NCBI GenBank assembly: GCA_965212525.1
Contig: CBDBVC010000029.1
Location: 1 to 64,000 of the forward strand
Direction: 5' to 3'
Source: SZUA-38 sp965212525
GTDB taxonomy: Bacteria; Pseudomonadota; Gammaproteobacteria; Xanthomonadales; SZUA-38
Length of the DNA stretch: 64,000 nucleotides
Numbering within the stretch: the first letter of the stretch is position 1; the number at the start of each line of letters is the position of its first letter. A program made the position numbers and the translations under genes. Positions 8,422-17,420 of the stretch are shown here, one piece after another. The notes beneath the pieces were generated by a model. It saw only the letters and a program-made list of their open reading frames with translations. It made no database searches and had not been told where the DNA came from.

Positions 8422-9711
8422 TTACCGCGAAAGTCTCGGAAATGCATCAAATCCTGCGTAGATCGCGTCCTGACCCAGAAAGTCCTCGATCCTCAACAGC
8501 TGATTGTATTTGGCTACCCGGTCGGAACGACACAGTGAACCGGTCTTGATCTGACTGGCAGAACTGGCAACCGCAAGATCCGCGATGGTGGTATCCTCGG
8601 TTTCACCCGAACGATGAGAAATCACCGACTCGAATCCGGCCTGATGTGCCATGTCGATGGCTTCAAATGTTTCAGTCAGCGTTCCTATCTGGTTGAACTT
8701 GATCAGGATGGCATTTCCGATCTTCTCGTCAATGCCGCGTTTGAGGATTTCCGTATTGGTGACGAAAAGATCATCACCGACCAGCTGAACTCGATCGCCG
8801 ATCTGATCGGTCAGTGTTTTCCAGCCGACCCAGTCGTCTTCAGCCATGCCATCCTCGATCGTGATGATCGGATACTGACGAACCCAGTCAGCCAGGTAGG
8901 CACTGAAGTCATCTGCATCGAGTACACGGTTTTCGGATTCGAGTCGGTACTTGCCATCACTGTAGAACTCGGAACTGGCGACATCCAGACCCAGGTAAAC
9001 CTCTTCACCCGCTTTCAGGCCAGATAATTCGATGGCTTCCAGAATCACATCCACTGCGGCGACATTCGATGGCAGGTCAGGCGCAAAACCACCCTCATCA
9101 CCCACTGCCGTATTCAGCCCCTGTTTGAGCAATACCGATTTGAGTGCGTGAAAGACCTCGGTACCCCAGCGCAACGACTCGGAAAAGCCAGGTGCGGCCA
9201 CCGGCAGAATCATGAACTCCTGCATGTCGACACTGTTGTCGGCATGCGCACCACCATTGATGATGTTCATCATGGGTACCGGCAATACCGGTGATTCACC
9301 CTGACGTGCCAGCGCCTGGAACAGCGGTAGCTCCCGATTGGCCGCATTGGCATGCGCCACGGCAAGCGATACGCCCAGCAGGGCATTGGCACCCAGTCTG
9401 GACTTGTTGGCGGTTCCGTCAGCATCGATCATCATGCGGTCAATTGCAGATTGATCGGCCACAGGTTGTCCCTGCAACAGCGAATTCAGCTCACCGTTGA
9501 TATGGCCAACCGCCGAAAGCACACCCTTGCCCATGTAACGTGCAGGATCCTTGTCCCGCAATTCCAGCGCTTCGCGCTTGCCTGTGGATGCACCAGACGG
9601 CACCGCTGCACGTCCTGTGACGCCATTTTCAAGCCGGACTTCGGCTTCCAGTGTCGGGTTTCCGCGTGAATCGAGAATCTCGCGAGCGTGTATCCTGTCT
9701 ATCACTGTCAT
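8422..9711 (-). CDS. eno: Enolase
   Basis: Interconverts 2-phosphoglycerate and phosphoenolpyruvate in glycolysis and is an RNase E degradosome component in many gammaproteobacteria. At 429 aa it has all standard signatures: REILDSRGNPTLEAEV at the N-terminus, VGDEGGFAPDL, the metal site QLVGDDLFVTN, ILIKFNQIGTLTET, and the C-terminal SHRSGETEDTTIADLAV. It follows kdsA by 7 bp. Confidence 0.98.
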   Translation of the reverse strand: MTVIDRIHAREILDSRGNPTLEAEVRLENGVTGRAAVPSGASTGKREALELRDKDPARYMGKGVLSAVGHINGELNSLLQGQPVADQSAIDRMMIDADGTANKSRLGANALLGVSLAVAHANAANRELPLFQALARQGESPVLPVPMMNIINGGAHADNSVDMQEFMILPVAAPGFSESLRWGTEVFHALKSVLLKQGLNTAVGDEGGFAPDLPSNVAAVDVILEAIELSGLKAGEEVYLGLDVASSEFYSDGKYRLESENRVLDADDFSAYLADWVRQYPIITIEDGMAEDDWVGWKTLTDQIGDRVQLVGDDLFVTNTEILKRGIDEKIGNAILIKFNQIGTLTETFEAIDMAHQAGFESVISHRSGETEDTTIADLAVASSASQIKTGSLCRSDRVAKYNQLLRIEDFLGQDAIYAGFDAFPRLSR

Positions 9712-9718
9712 GTTGTGA

Positions 9719-10555
9719 CTATCCTTGGTTCATTTCAGCGAATGGCACTGCCTTGACCGCTGTATCGATTTGTTTCAGTGTGGCAAGAAGATCCGCCAGT
9801 TCACCCAGAGGCCAGGCATTGGGCCCATCAGACAGGGCCCTGTCAGGATCCGGGTGGGTTTCCATGAACAGGCCGGCAACTCCGGCTGCCGTCGCCGCAC
9901 GTGCCAGTACCGGTACATGTTCACGCTGACCACCTGATGAGCTGCCCTTGCCACCGGGCAACTGAACTGAATGAGTGGCATCGAACACTACCGGGCAATC
10001 AGTCTCTCGCATTACCGCGACCGATCGCATGTCGGATACCAGATTGTTGTATCCGAATGACGCGCCACGTTCACACACCATCACCTGCTCATTGCCGGTT
10101 GATTTGGCCTTGGCCACCACATGTTTCATGTCCCAGGGCGCAAGAAATTGCCCCTTCTTGATATTGACCGGAATATTCTGCTCACAGACCCGGACAATGA
10201 AATTTGTCTGTCTGCACAGAAAAGCCGGGGTCTGCATGACGTCGACAACCGCCGCCACTTCATTAAGCGGGGTATCCTCGTGAACATCGGTCAGCACCGG
10301 CACACCGATCTGATGCCTGACCGATTCGAGAATGGCCAGACCCTGTTCGAGTCCCGGTCCACGGAAACTCTCGATCGATGATCGATTGGCCTTGTCAAAC
10401 GATGACTTGTAGATAAACGGGATATTCAGATCATCGGTGATCGACTTGAGTAATCCGGCTGTTTCGATGGCCAGTTCGCGAGATTCAATCACGCAGGGTC
10501 CGGCAATGAGAAAAAACGGCTGGTCCAGGCCAGCCTGGAAATGACACAGTTTCAT
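9719..10555 (-). CDS. kdsA: 3-deoxy-8-phosphooctulonate (KDO-8-P) synthase
   Basis: Condenses phosphoenolpyruvate with arabinose-5-phosphate for the Kdo of LPS inner core. At 278 aa it shows AGPCVIESRE, YKSSFDKANRSS, PVLTDVHE, KKGQFLAPWDM, FDATHSVQLPGG and METHPDPD. Its start overlaps the pyrG stop by 4 bp (ATGA), and eno follows, so pyrG-kdsA-eno form one unit. Because eno makes PEP, the substrate of KdsA, the order may have metabolic logic (inference). Its presence shows the cell makes Kdo-containing LPS. Confidence 0.97.
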   Translation of the reverse strand: MKLCHFQAGLDQPFFLIAGPCVIESRELAIETAGLLKSITDDLNIPFIYKSSFDKANRSSIESFRGPGLEQGLAILESVRHQIGVPVLTDVHEDTPLNEVAAVVDVMQTPAFLCRQTNFIVRVCEQNIPVNIKKGQFLAPWDMKHVVAKAKSTGNEQVMVCERGASFGYNNLVSDMRSVAVMRETDCPVVFDATHSVQLPGGKGSSSGGQREHVPVLARAATAAGVAGLFMETHPDPDRALSDGPNAWPLGELADLLATLKQIDTAVKAVPFAEMNQG

Positions 10556-12201
10556 GAGTTCACCACCACCTTGTCGTCACCCTGCTTGTTTGCCAGTGCA
10601 GCCTTGATGAAACCCTTGAACAGCGGATGCCCCTTGCGAGGTGTCGAGGTAAATTCAGGGTGGAACTGCACGGCGATGTACCAGGGGTGATCGGGCAGTT
10701 CTACCACCTCGACCAGTTCATTGTCTTCTGACATGCCCGACAGGGACATGCCGTTTTCGGTCACAATATCACGATAGAAATTGTTGAATTCATATCGGTG
10801 TCTGTGACGCTCAAATATGCTGTCACTGTCATATTGTGCCGCGATGGCCGAGCCGGCTTTCAGATGACATACCTGAGAACCCAGCCGCATGGTGCCACCC
10901 AGGTCCGAGTTTTCATCACGACTGACTGTTTCACCATGAGGACCACGCCATTCGGTGATCAGACCAATCACCGGATGATCGCAATCCGGTGCCATTTCGG
11001 TACTGTTGGCACCGGCATACCCACAGACGTGGCGCACAAAATCAACCACAGCCACCTGCATGCCCAGACAGATGCCGAGATACGGCACATTGTTCTCACG
11101 GGCGTACTGTGCTGCGGCAACCTTGCCTTCGAAGCCGCGTTCGCCAAATCCGCCGGGCACGAGTATGGCGTCCGCGCCCTGCAGGCAGGATACGCCTTCA
11201 ACCAGAACCCGCGCAGAATCGATTCGGCTGATATTAACGGCCACGTCCTGATGCAGACCACCATGGTGCAGCGCTTCGGTCAGGGACTTGTAGGCATCCG
11301 AATGCTCCATGTACTTGCCGACCATGGCCACATTGACTTCGCGCTTGGATCGCTTGTTGGCTTCAACAACCCTGCGCCAGTCTCCAAGTTCCGCATCGCT
11401 GGCATCAAGCCGAAGCTGGTCAATGACGATGTCATCAAGCCCCTGATTGTGCAGCCACAATGGCAATTCATAGATGTCAGGTACATCAACAGCAGAGATG
11501 ACGGCACGTTCCTGGACATTGGTAAACAGTGCAATCTTGCGACGCTCAGTCTCCGACAGTTTCTTTTCACTGCGACAGATCAGTACATCAGGCTGGATAC
11601 CGATTGATCTGAGCTCCTTCACACTGTGCTGTGTGGGCTTGGTCTTGATCTCGCCGGCAGCCTTGATATAGGGCACCAGCGTCAGATGCATGAACAGGGC
11701 ACGCTGCGGGCCGAATTCGACACCAAGCTGCCGGATCGCTTCGAGGAAAGGCAATGATTCGATATCACCAACCGTACCCCCGATTTCGACCATGATCACA
11801 TCGTAGCCCTCTGCGGCCTCAAGTATGCGCTGCTTGATCTCATCGGTGATGTGCGGAATGACCTGTACAGTTCCGCCAAGATAGTCACCACGCCTTTCCT
11901 TCTGGATGACCTGCTCGTAGATCTGGCCGGTAGTGTAATTGTTCTTCCGCCCCATGCGCGTGGACACGAAGCGCTCGTAGTGGCCCAGATCAAGATCTGT
12001 TTCCGCACCATCTTCGGTGACAAAGACCTCACCGTGCTGGTAGGGACTCATGGTGCCGGGGTCAACATTGATGTAGGGATCAAGTTTCATCAGCGTGACC
12101 TTGAGGCCCCGTGATTCCAGAATTGCCGCCAGAGATGCGGACGCTATGCCCTTGCCCAGGGAAGAAACAACCCCACCCGTTACAAATATTAGTGATGCCA
12201 T
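10552..12201 (-). CDS. pyrG: CTP synthase
   Basis: Makes CTP from UTP with glutamine as nitrogen donor. The 549-aa product has the N-terminal synthetase (FVTGGVVSSLGKGI P-loop at residues 5-18) and a C-terminal class I glutamine amidotransferase with nucleophile motif YLGICLGMQ and the C-terminal FHPEFTSTP histidine/glutamate pair. I placed the start at ATG 12201 (MASLIFVTGG), which matches the universal N-terminus. Forty extra upstream codons in the open frame have no homology. Confidence 0.97.
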   Translation of the reverse strand: MASLIFVTGGVVSSLGKGIASASLAAILESRGLKVTLMKLDPYINVDPGTMSPYQHGEVFVTEDGAETDLDLGHYERFVSTRMGRKNNYTTGQIYEQVIQKERRGDYLGGTVQVIPHITDEIKQRILEAAEGYDVIMVEIGGTVGDIESLPFLEAIRQLGVEFGPQRALFMHLTLVPYIKAAGEIKTKPTQHSVKELRSIGIQPDVLICRSEKKLSETERRKIALFTNVQERAVISAVDVPDIYELPLWLHNQGLDDIVIDQLRLDASDAELGDWRRVVEANKRSKREVNVAMVGKYMEHSDAYKSLTEALHHGGLHQDVAVNISRIDSARVLVEGVSCLQGADAILVPGGFGERGFEGKVAAAQYARENNVPYLGICLGMQVAVVDFVRHVCGYAGANSTEMAPDCDHPVIGLITEWRGPHGETVSRDENSDLGGTMRLGSQVCHLKAGSAIAAQYDSDSIFERHRHRYEFNNFYRDIVTENGMSLSGMSEDNELVEVVELPDHPWYIAVQFHPEFTSTPRKGHPLFKGFIKAALANKQGDDKVVVNS

Positions 12202-12488
12202 CAAACCATCCAGTAATCTGAGTAATGATGCTGCTCGTGACAGCAGAGTGCAGGCCATGTTGAGAACTCGTTCGTCTTGTCCTGTGAACGGTTCTGTGAA
12301 CTGCCTGTAACGGGGCTTCATTTTATCGCAGGTTGGTTGGCCATGAAAGAATTAATCATGCCGATCGCAGGATTCGATTGTGCGCGGATGGATACAGCCT
12401 GTAGAATCCCTAGCCTTGCGGGACTCAGGCCACGGCAACATTCACAGAATGTCTGCCTGACCATAATCAGAATTCTCCGGAAGGCGAC

Positions 12489-13940
12489 ATGCACACCGAA
12501 CTCGGCAACAGCAGAACCATGAATTTCGCCTGTCTTGCAGTGGTACTGGCAGTAGCGCTGCTGTTCGCCGGCAGCCGACCACTGTGGGAGCCTGATGAAT
12601 CACGCTATACCACCGTCGCCATGGTCATGTTGCAGACCGGTGACTACCTGCATCCGGCACGTCATCCCGATGTACCACACTGGACCAAACCGCCATTGAC
12701 CTACTGGACCATCGCCGCAGGCATGGGGATGTTCGGTACAGACGAGATGGCTGCACGTCTGCCAGCCATACTGGGCTTTCTCATCACCGCACTTGCGACA
12801 CTTGCCATCGCCAGACGCCTCAGGCTAAGACAGAGCGCACTGCCCTTACTGGTGTTGTGTGCGATGCCGCTGCTGATCGGCGGCGCGAACTACATCAGCA
12901 CAGACATGCTGCTCACCGGGCTGGTCAGTCTCGGCTGGTTCTGCTTTATCCGGGCACTGACCGATGAAAGCGGTCAGTCGGTACGGTTCATGCTGTTGAT
13001 GTGGTTGTGTTTCTCGCTGGCATTCCTGACCAAGGGGCCTCCGGCCCTGCTGTTCATGCTGCCGGTTTTTGTCAGCTCGCGCATCAAGACCCTGCCACAG
13101 GTCTCGTTTCACTGGCTGGCCGGCATAGCCATCTTTATCGTGTTCGGGCTGGGCTGGTACCTGTGGGTCGTTATCGAGGACCCGGAACTGCTGAGTTATT
13201 TTCTGTGGCAGGAAACCGTATTACGGTCATTATCGGATCATTCGGGCCGTTCTGCCGAATGGTATGGCGCCTTCAAGGTGTACCTTCCCACGATACTGCT
13301 TGGCACCCTGCCCTGGCTGTATCCACTGGTGCGCGGAGTCAGGCAGTGCTGGCAGAACAGAAAGTCCGATCCGTACTCGCGGTTGCTGCTCTGGTGGCTG
13401 CTGCTGCCGCTGGTGGTGTTTTTCATCTCGCGTTCACGAATGCCATTCTATCTTCTGCCATTGTGTGTTCCGGCAGCCATCATCATCAGTCGGTATCTGG
13501 ACAGCAGGCCACTCAAGCGGCTGATACTGGTGGCTGTTCTCATCTGGACTGTCGCCCTGTGCAGTTTGCGCGCACACCCCTGGTTCAGCGAACAGGTCAA
13601 GAATCCGGCCACGCTGGCAGGTCAGTTACAGGAAATCTGCCCTGGCCCTGTCGATGAAGTCCTCTTTTTCGAAATGCACCCGATGATGGGGCTGAGTTTC
13701 TATCTGGACACCCAGATCAAACTGGTACAGTTCGCTGACCTTGAGTCAGAACTGAATTCGACTGATCCGATGCATGGCAGGATATGGCTGGTGCGGGAGG
13801 ACATCAGTCAGCAGTTCGCGAATCGATCTGCATTGTATGGCCACCGGTTGCAACTGCAGCAGACAATCAGACACCATCGCAGTTACAATCTGTATCTTGA
13901 ATCGAATGGTCCGGCCTGTCGCGCGGCTCAGAATCATTAA
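12489..13940 (+). CDS. ArnT/PMT-type polyisoprenyl-phosphate glycosyltransferase
   Basis: 483-aa polytopic protein of the GT-C fold, related to 4-amino-4-deoxy-L-arabinose transferase and protein O-mannosyltransferases. The catalytic-loop signature LWEPDESRYTTVA lies just after the first helix (residues about 33-45). HWTKPPLTYW and FLTKGPPALL also match the family, and about eleven membrane helices follow. It would move a sugar from a polyprenyl-phosphate donor to a periplasmic acceptor, possibly lipid A; the sugar cannot be read from sequence. ATG 12489 has GGAAGG just upstream. No other polymyxin-resistance genes lie nearby. Confidence 0.8.
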   Translation: MHTELGNSRTMNFACLAVVLAVALLFAGSRPLWEPDESRYTTVAMVMLQTGDYLHPARHPDVPHWTKPPLTYWTIAAGMGMFGTDEMAARLPAILGFLITALATLAIARRLRLRQSALPLLVLCAMPLLIGGANYISTDMLLTGLVSLGWFCFIRALTDESGQSVRFMLLMWLCFSLAFLTKGPPALLFMLPVFVSSRIKTLPQVSFHWLAGIAIFIVFGLGWYLWVVIEDPELLSYFLWQETVLRSLSDHSGRSAEWYGAFKVYLPTILLGTLPWLYPLVRGVRQCWQNRKSDPYSRLLLWWLLLPLVVFFISRSRMPFYLLPLCVPAAIIISRYLDSRPLKRLILVAVLIWTVALCSLRAHPWFSEQVKNPATLAGQLQEICPGPVDEVLFFEMHPMMGLSFYLDTQIKLVQFADLESELNSTDPMHGRIWLVREDISQQFANRSALYGHRLQLQQTIRHHRSYNLYLESNGPACRAAQNH

Positions 13941-13951
13941 CCGTTCAAACG

Positions 13952-15118
13952 TTAGCTCTTGCGGGCCACAACACGATTCCTGCCCGATTTCTTGGCCTTG
14001 TAAAGTGCCTTGTCAGCCAGCTTGATGACATCATCCGCATGTGCTGCTGCAAATGCCAGCACCAGGCCGATACTGACGGTCACCTTGACACTGGCCACCT
14101 TTTCCTTTGGCTGCTGATTCTTTTTCGGCCTGCTGGATGTCCGGAACCTGCTGCGAATCACCATGGGCATGTCGCAGATCTCGAGCCGTATCTGTTCGCA
14201 GGCATCCTCGGCATTGTTGAACTGACGGCCACGAAACACCAGACAGAATTCCTCACCGCCATAGCGGTAGAACTTGCAGAGCCTCAGCCGCTTGATTCTT
14301 GAGGCGATCATCTTCAGCACCTGGTCGCCGAAATCGTGCCCGTAGCGATCATTGATTTTCTTGAAATGATCGACATCAAGCATGGCGATGGCATATTGCT
14401 TGGTCAGGGTCTTGAGCTCGCCATCCAGCCCACGCCGGTTGTGCAGGCCTGTCAGGGCATCGACAAACGCCATGCGATGTGACTGGTACAGCTGGGCAAC
14501 CATGATAAGACCGGCACCGGCAATGATGCACAGGTAATAGATCGACTGTTCGTAATATCCGGCAATGAACAGGCAGGTCATCAATGAAAGCATCAACTCC
14601 ATTGCCTGATCGGTCTGGTGCCACCTGATGTAGAAGATAAAGGCTGCAATACCGAGGACAAGCACCGAATCGGAGGGCACGACCAGTTCGATCTCGTCTG
14701 GCAGCAGATGTATCAGGTTGACATACTGCTGGGCCAGAGTCTCAATGGCCTGCTGCGGCAACAGGTAGAGAAGAACCATCTCAGCCACCAGAACCAGAAT
14801 GAAAAACAGTGTCGGTACGGATTTGGCGTGGCTGTTGGGCAACAGACTGAACAGGAGGATGTTCAGAGGAAGCAGCAGACGTGCATACTCGCTCAATACC
14901 CTGCTGTCAGCAATGCCGAAACTTGTCAGGATCAGGTCACCACTCAGCCCCCAGCTGAGCCAGATCAGCAGACCAAACAGCAGGGCAGCACGATAATTCT
15001 TGAAAAATGCTGCGTAAACGAACCCCACCAGAAACAAACCGGACATGACAAGCGTCTGTTCGAGATTCAGCTGATTAATGGTGTCGAGCAAATGATTTTC
15101 CCTTGGCCCTTGGTTCAT
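13952..15118 (-). CDS. Membrane-bound diguanylate cyclase (GGEEF)
   Basis: About 388 aa: seven or eight membrane helices over residues 15-200, then a GGDEF domain starting at DALTGLHNRRG. The active-site loop YRYGGEEFCLVF and metal-binding LDVDHFKKINDRYGHDFGD are intact, so it should make c-di-GMP. The RxxD inhibitory site before the loop is absent, so feedback inhibition is not expected through it. A basic, glutamine-rich insert (around SRPKKNQQPKEK) sits in the domain's second half. The start is uncertain: ATG 15118 lacks a Shine-Dalgarno, while a TTG at 15091 has AAGGG upstream. It is convergent with the glycosyltransferase gene. Confidence 0.85.
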   Translation of the reverse strand: MNQGPRENHLLDTINQLNLEQTLVMSGLFLVGFVYAAFFKNYRAALLFGLLIWLSWGLSGDLILTSFGIADSRVLSEYARLLLPLNILLFSLLPNSHAKSVPTLFFILVLVAEMVLLYLLPQQAIETLAQQYVNLIHLLPDEIELVVPSDSVLVLGIAAFIFYIRWHQTDQAMELMLSLMTCLFIAGYYEQSIYYLCIIAGAGLIMVAQLYQSHRMAFVDALTGLHNRRGLDGELKTLTKQYAIAMLDVDHFKKINDRYGHDFGDQVLKMIASRIKRLRLCKFYRYGGEEFCLVFRGRQFNNAEDACEQIRLEICDMPMVIRSRFRTSSRPKKNQQPKEKVASVKVTVSIGLVLAFAAAHADDVIKLADKALYKAKKSGRNRVVARKS

Positions 15119-15279
15119 TGTAAACAAATCATGTGGGACATCAAATGCGTTTCATCACGAATATGACAACGCCTGTCACATCGCCTTTTAACCCTGTGAC
15201 TGCTGGCATTTTTCTCGAAAATAGCTCTGAATTGATGATTTTTATGACTTCTGGGTCAGAAAAAAACATTCAGCTTGTC

Positions 15280-15285
15280 TATAAT
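15280..15285 (+). promoter_or_regulatory. Candidate -10 box for the S9 peptidase gene
   Basis: A perfect TATAAT lies 38 bp before the peptidase start in an A/T-rich intergenic stretch. No good -35 hexamer is present at 16-18 bp, so strength and use are uncertain. Confidence 0.4.
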
Positions 15286-15322
15286 GGCGGGTGCCCCACT
15301 ACACCAAGCTTTGGAGAACAAT

Positions 15323-17293
15323 ATGAGATTAGCAGTCGCAAAAGTCTGCATTCTGGGAATGGCACTGATCTTCAGTGGGTCAGTCTTTGCCAAGACCTAC
15401 ACCGTTGAGGATTTTTTCAAGAATCCCAAATACACACAGATGACGGTGTCACCCAACGGCAAATACCTTGCCGCACTGGCACCCGCCAAGGTCAAGAACG
15501 ACATTGCACGTCGCAATATCGCCATCATTGATCTGAAAGATCGCAACAAGTCAAAATTTGTTACGGCACTGGAAGATCAGGACGTGGCCGGCTTCACCTG
15601 GGTCAGTAATGACCGTCTGGTTTTCTTCGTCGATGCCGATGGACGAGAAGCACTGGCCATGTATGCGGTTGACCGCGATGGTGGCAAGATCAAGACACTG
15701 ATCGACCCGGTTGGCAAGGACGAGAGCAAGTCTGCCGCTGGCATGCCATCACCGGGAATCCTCGATATCCTCGAGGATGACAAGCGTCACATCCTGGTTT
15801 CCTATGACAAGCGCAAGATTGGCGAACCCGATGTCTACAAGGTGAACCTGAAGAACGGCGGCATGAAGATGGTGCTGAGAAACCCGGGTAAAGTGGCCGG
15901 CTGGATGGTCGATCACGACAGCCGCATCGTCGGTGGCATGAAGCAGGACGGCCTGATGAATCACATCCTGTATCGCACCGATGAAGATGAAGAGTTCCAG
16001 ACCCTGGCCAGCTTCCGCTATGACGATCCGAAGGGCTTCACCCCAGTCGCACTGGATTACGACAACAAGACCATGTATGTCGCATCCAACAAGGACCACA
16101 ATACGGCGGCCATCTACACGTATGACCCTGATACACGCACTTTCGGCGAAGAAATGTTCCATCATGCCGATGTTGATGCCGGTGGCATGCTGATGTCTGA
16201 AAAGGACAAGAAAGTTCTGGCCTTCACCTATGTTTCAGACAAGCCTCGCTGGGTGGGTGTTGACGAAGAATACACCGCATTGCGCAAGTCTCTTGAAGCA
16301 ACCTTCCCCGGCAAGCAGGTCAACATCACCAGCCAGGACAAGGCAGAAAACCTGCATGTGATCACTGTCAGCAGCGACACCGATCCGGGTGAATACTACC
16401 TGTTCTGGAAAGACGAAAAGAAACTTGAGCCTCTGGCCAAGCGCATGGAGTGGATTGATCCGGCCGACATGTCACCGATGAAGTCAATCAAGTACACCTC
16501 ACGTGACGGAATGACAATTCACGGTTACCTGACACTGCCCAGGGATTCGGACGGCAAGAACCTGCCGCTGATCATCAACCCGCATGGCGGCCCATGGGCG
16601 CGTGATGTCTGGGGCTTCAATTCAGAGCACCAGTTCTTCGCCCAGAACGGTTATGCCGTACTGCAGATGAATTTCCGTGGATCAACCGGATATGGCCTCA
16701 AGCACCTTCGTGCCGGTAATCGCGAATGGGGCAACACCATGCAGCACGACATCACCGACGGCGTTGCCTGGGCTGTTGAGCAGGGCATTGCCGATCCTGA
16801 GCGCATCTGCATCTACGGCGGCAGTTACGGCGGTTACGCCACCATGGCCGGTATGACCTTTACACCGGAGCTGTACAAGTGTGGCGTGAACTATGTCGGT
16901 GTGACTGATATTGCCCTGCTGTTCAAGACCATGCCGAAGCGCTGGGAATTGCAACGTGACCAGATGATCACTCAGGTTGGCGACCCCAAGACCGAACGCG
17001 AGTTCCTGGATGAGCGCTCTCCCATCAATCATGTTGACAAGATTCAGGCACCGATCTTCATCGTGCACGGTCGACGCGACCCGCGTGTGAGCATCCAGCA
17101 TGCCACGGATTTGAAGAGTGAAATGGACAAGCACGACAAGTCCTATCAGTGGATGGTCAAGAACAATGAAGGTCATGGTTTCCGCAAGGAAGAAAACCGT
17201 ATTGAGCTGTACACGGAAATGATCAAGTTCTTTGACAAGTACATCGGGGACAACAGCAACGGCCAGAAATTTGCCGGTGATGCCACACCCTGA
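15323..17293 (+). CDS. Secreted S9 prolyl-oligopeptidase family peptidase
   Basis: 656-aa serine peptidase of the DPP4/acylaminoacyl-peptidase type. A signal peptide (cleavage probably after SVFA, about residue 22) is followed by a beta-propeller-like region (about 30-390) and an alpha/beta-hydrolase domain. The catalytic triad is S501 in GGSYGGYA, D586 in HGRRDPRV and H618 in EGHGF. Such enzymes trim short peptides in the periplasm. GGAGA lies 5 bases before the ATG at 15323. A strong hairpin terminator follows, so it is probably monocistronic. Confidence 0.9.
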   Translation: MRLAVAKVCILGMALIFSGSVFAKTYTVEDFFKNPKYTQMTVSPNGKYLAALAPAKVKNDIARRNIAIIDLKDRNKSKFVTALEDQDVAGFTWVSNDRLVFFVDADGREALAMYAVDRDGGKIKTLIDPVGKDESKSAAGMPSPGILDILEDDKRHILVSYDKRKIGEPDVYKVNLKNGGMKMVLRNPGKVAGWMVDHDSRIVGGMKQDGLMNHILYRTDEDEEFQTLASFRYDDPKGFTPVALDYDNKTMYVASNKDHNTAAIYTYDPDTRTFGEEMFHHADVDAGGMLMSEKDKKVLAFTYVSDKPRWVGVDEEYTALRKSLEATFPGKQVNITSQDKAENLHVITVSSDTDPGEYYLFWKDEKKLEPLAKRMEWIDPADMSPMKSIKYTSRDGMTIHGYLTLPRDSDGKNLPLIINPHGGPWARDVWGFNSEHQFFAQNGYAVLQMNFRGSTGYGLKHLRAGNREWGNTMQHDITDGVAWAVEQGIADPERICIYGGSYGGYATMAGMTFTPELYKCGVNYVGVTDIALLFKTMPKRWELQRDQMITQVGDPKTEREFLDERSPINHVDKIQAPIFIVHGRRDPRVSIQHATDLKSEMDKHDKSYQWMVKNNEGHGFRKEENRIELYTEMIKFFDKYIGDNSNGQKFAGDATP

Positions 17294-17318
17294 TACTGAT
17301 TAACAATCAGTCGATGAG

Positions 17319-17345
17319 AAGCCGGGCAATTGCCCGGCTTTTTTT
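17319..17345 (+). terminator. Rho-independent terminator after the S9 peptidase
   Basis: A perfect inverted repeat, AGCCGGGC-AATT-GCCCGGCT, runs straight into seven T residues. It lies 26 bp after the peptidase stop and is the clearest intrinsic terminator in the first half of the window. Confidence 0.92.
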
Positions 17346-17420
17346 GTGCGACTGATGCTACTCTATCCACACAATTCGTACTATGATGCTGATCAGGCAT
17401 CAAACGGGCGTTTCAATCCT

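Noticed and set aside
10798..11607. 269-codon ORF on the plus strand
   Set aside because: Antisense shadow of pyrG, whose protein is unmistakable.
12202..12321. Forty-codon N-terminal extension of CTP synthase
   Set aside because: CTP synthases begin at the MASLIFVTGG-type sequence; the extension has no counterpart.
14618..15166. 182-codon ORF on the plus strand
   Set aside because: Antisense to the diguanylate cyclase; Gln/Asp/His-rich composition of a shadow frame.
17346..17420. Extended N-terminus for the aldehyde dehydrogenase
   Set aside because: The extra 25 codons overlap the region right after the terminator and do not match the family; ATG 17421 fits.
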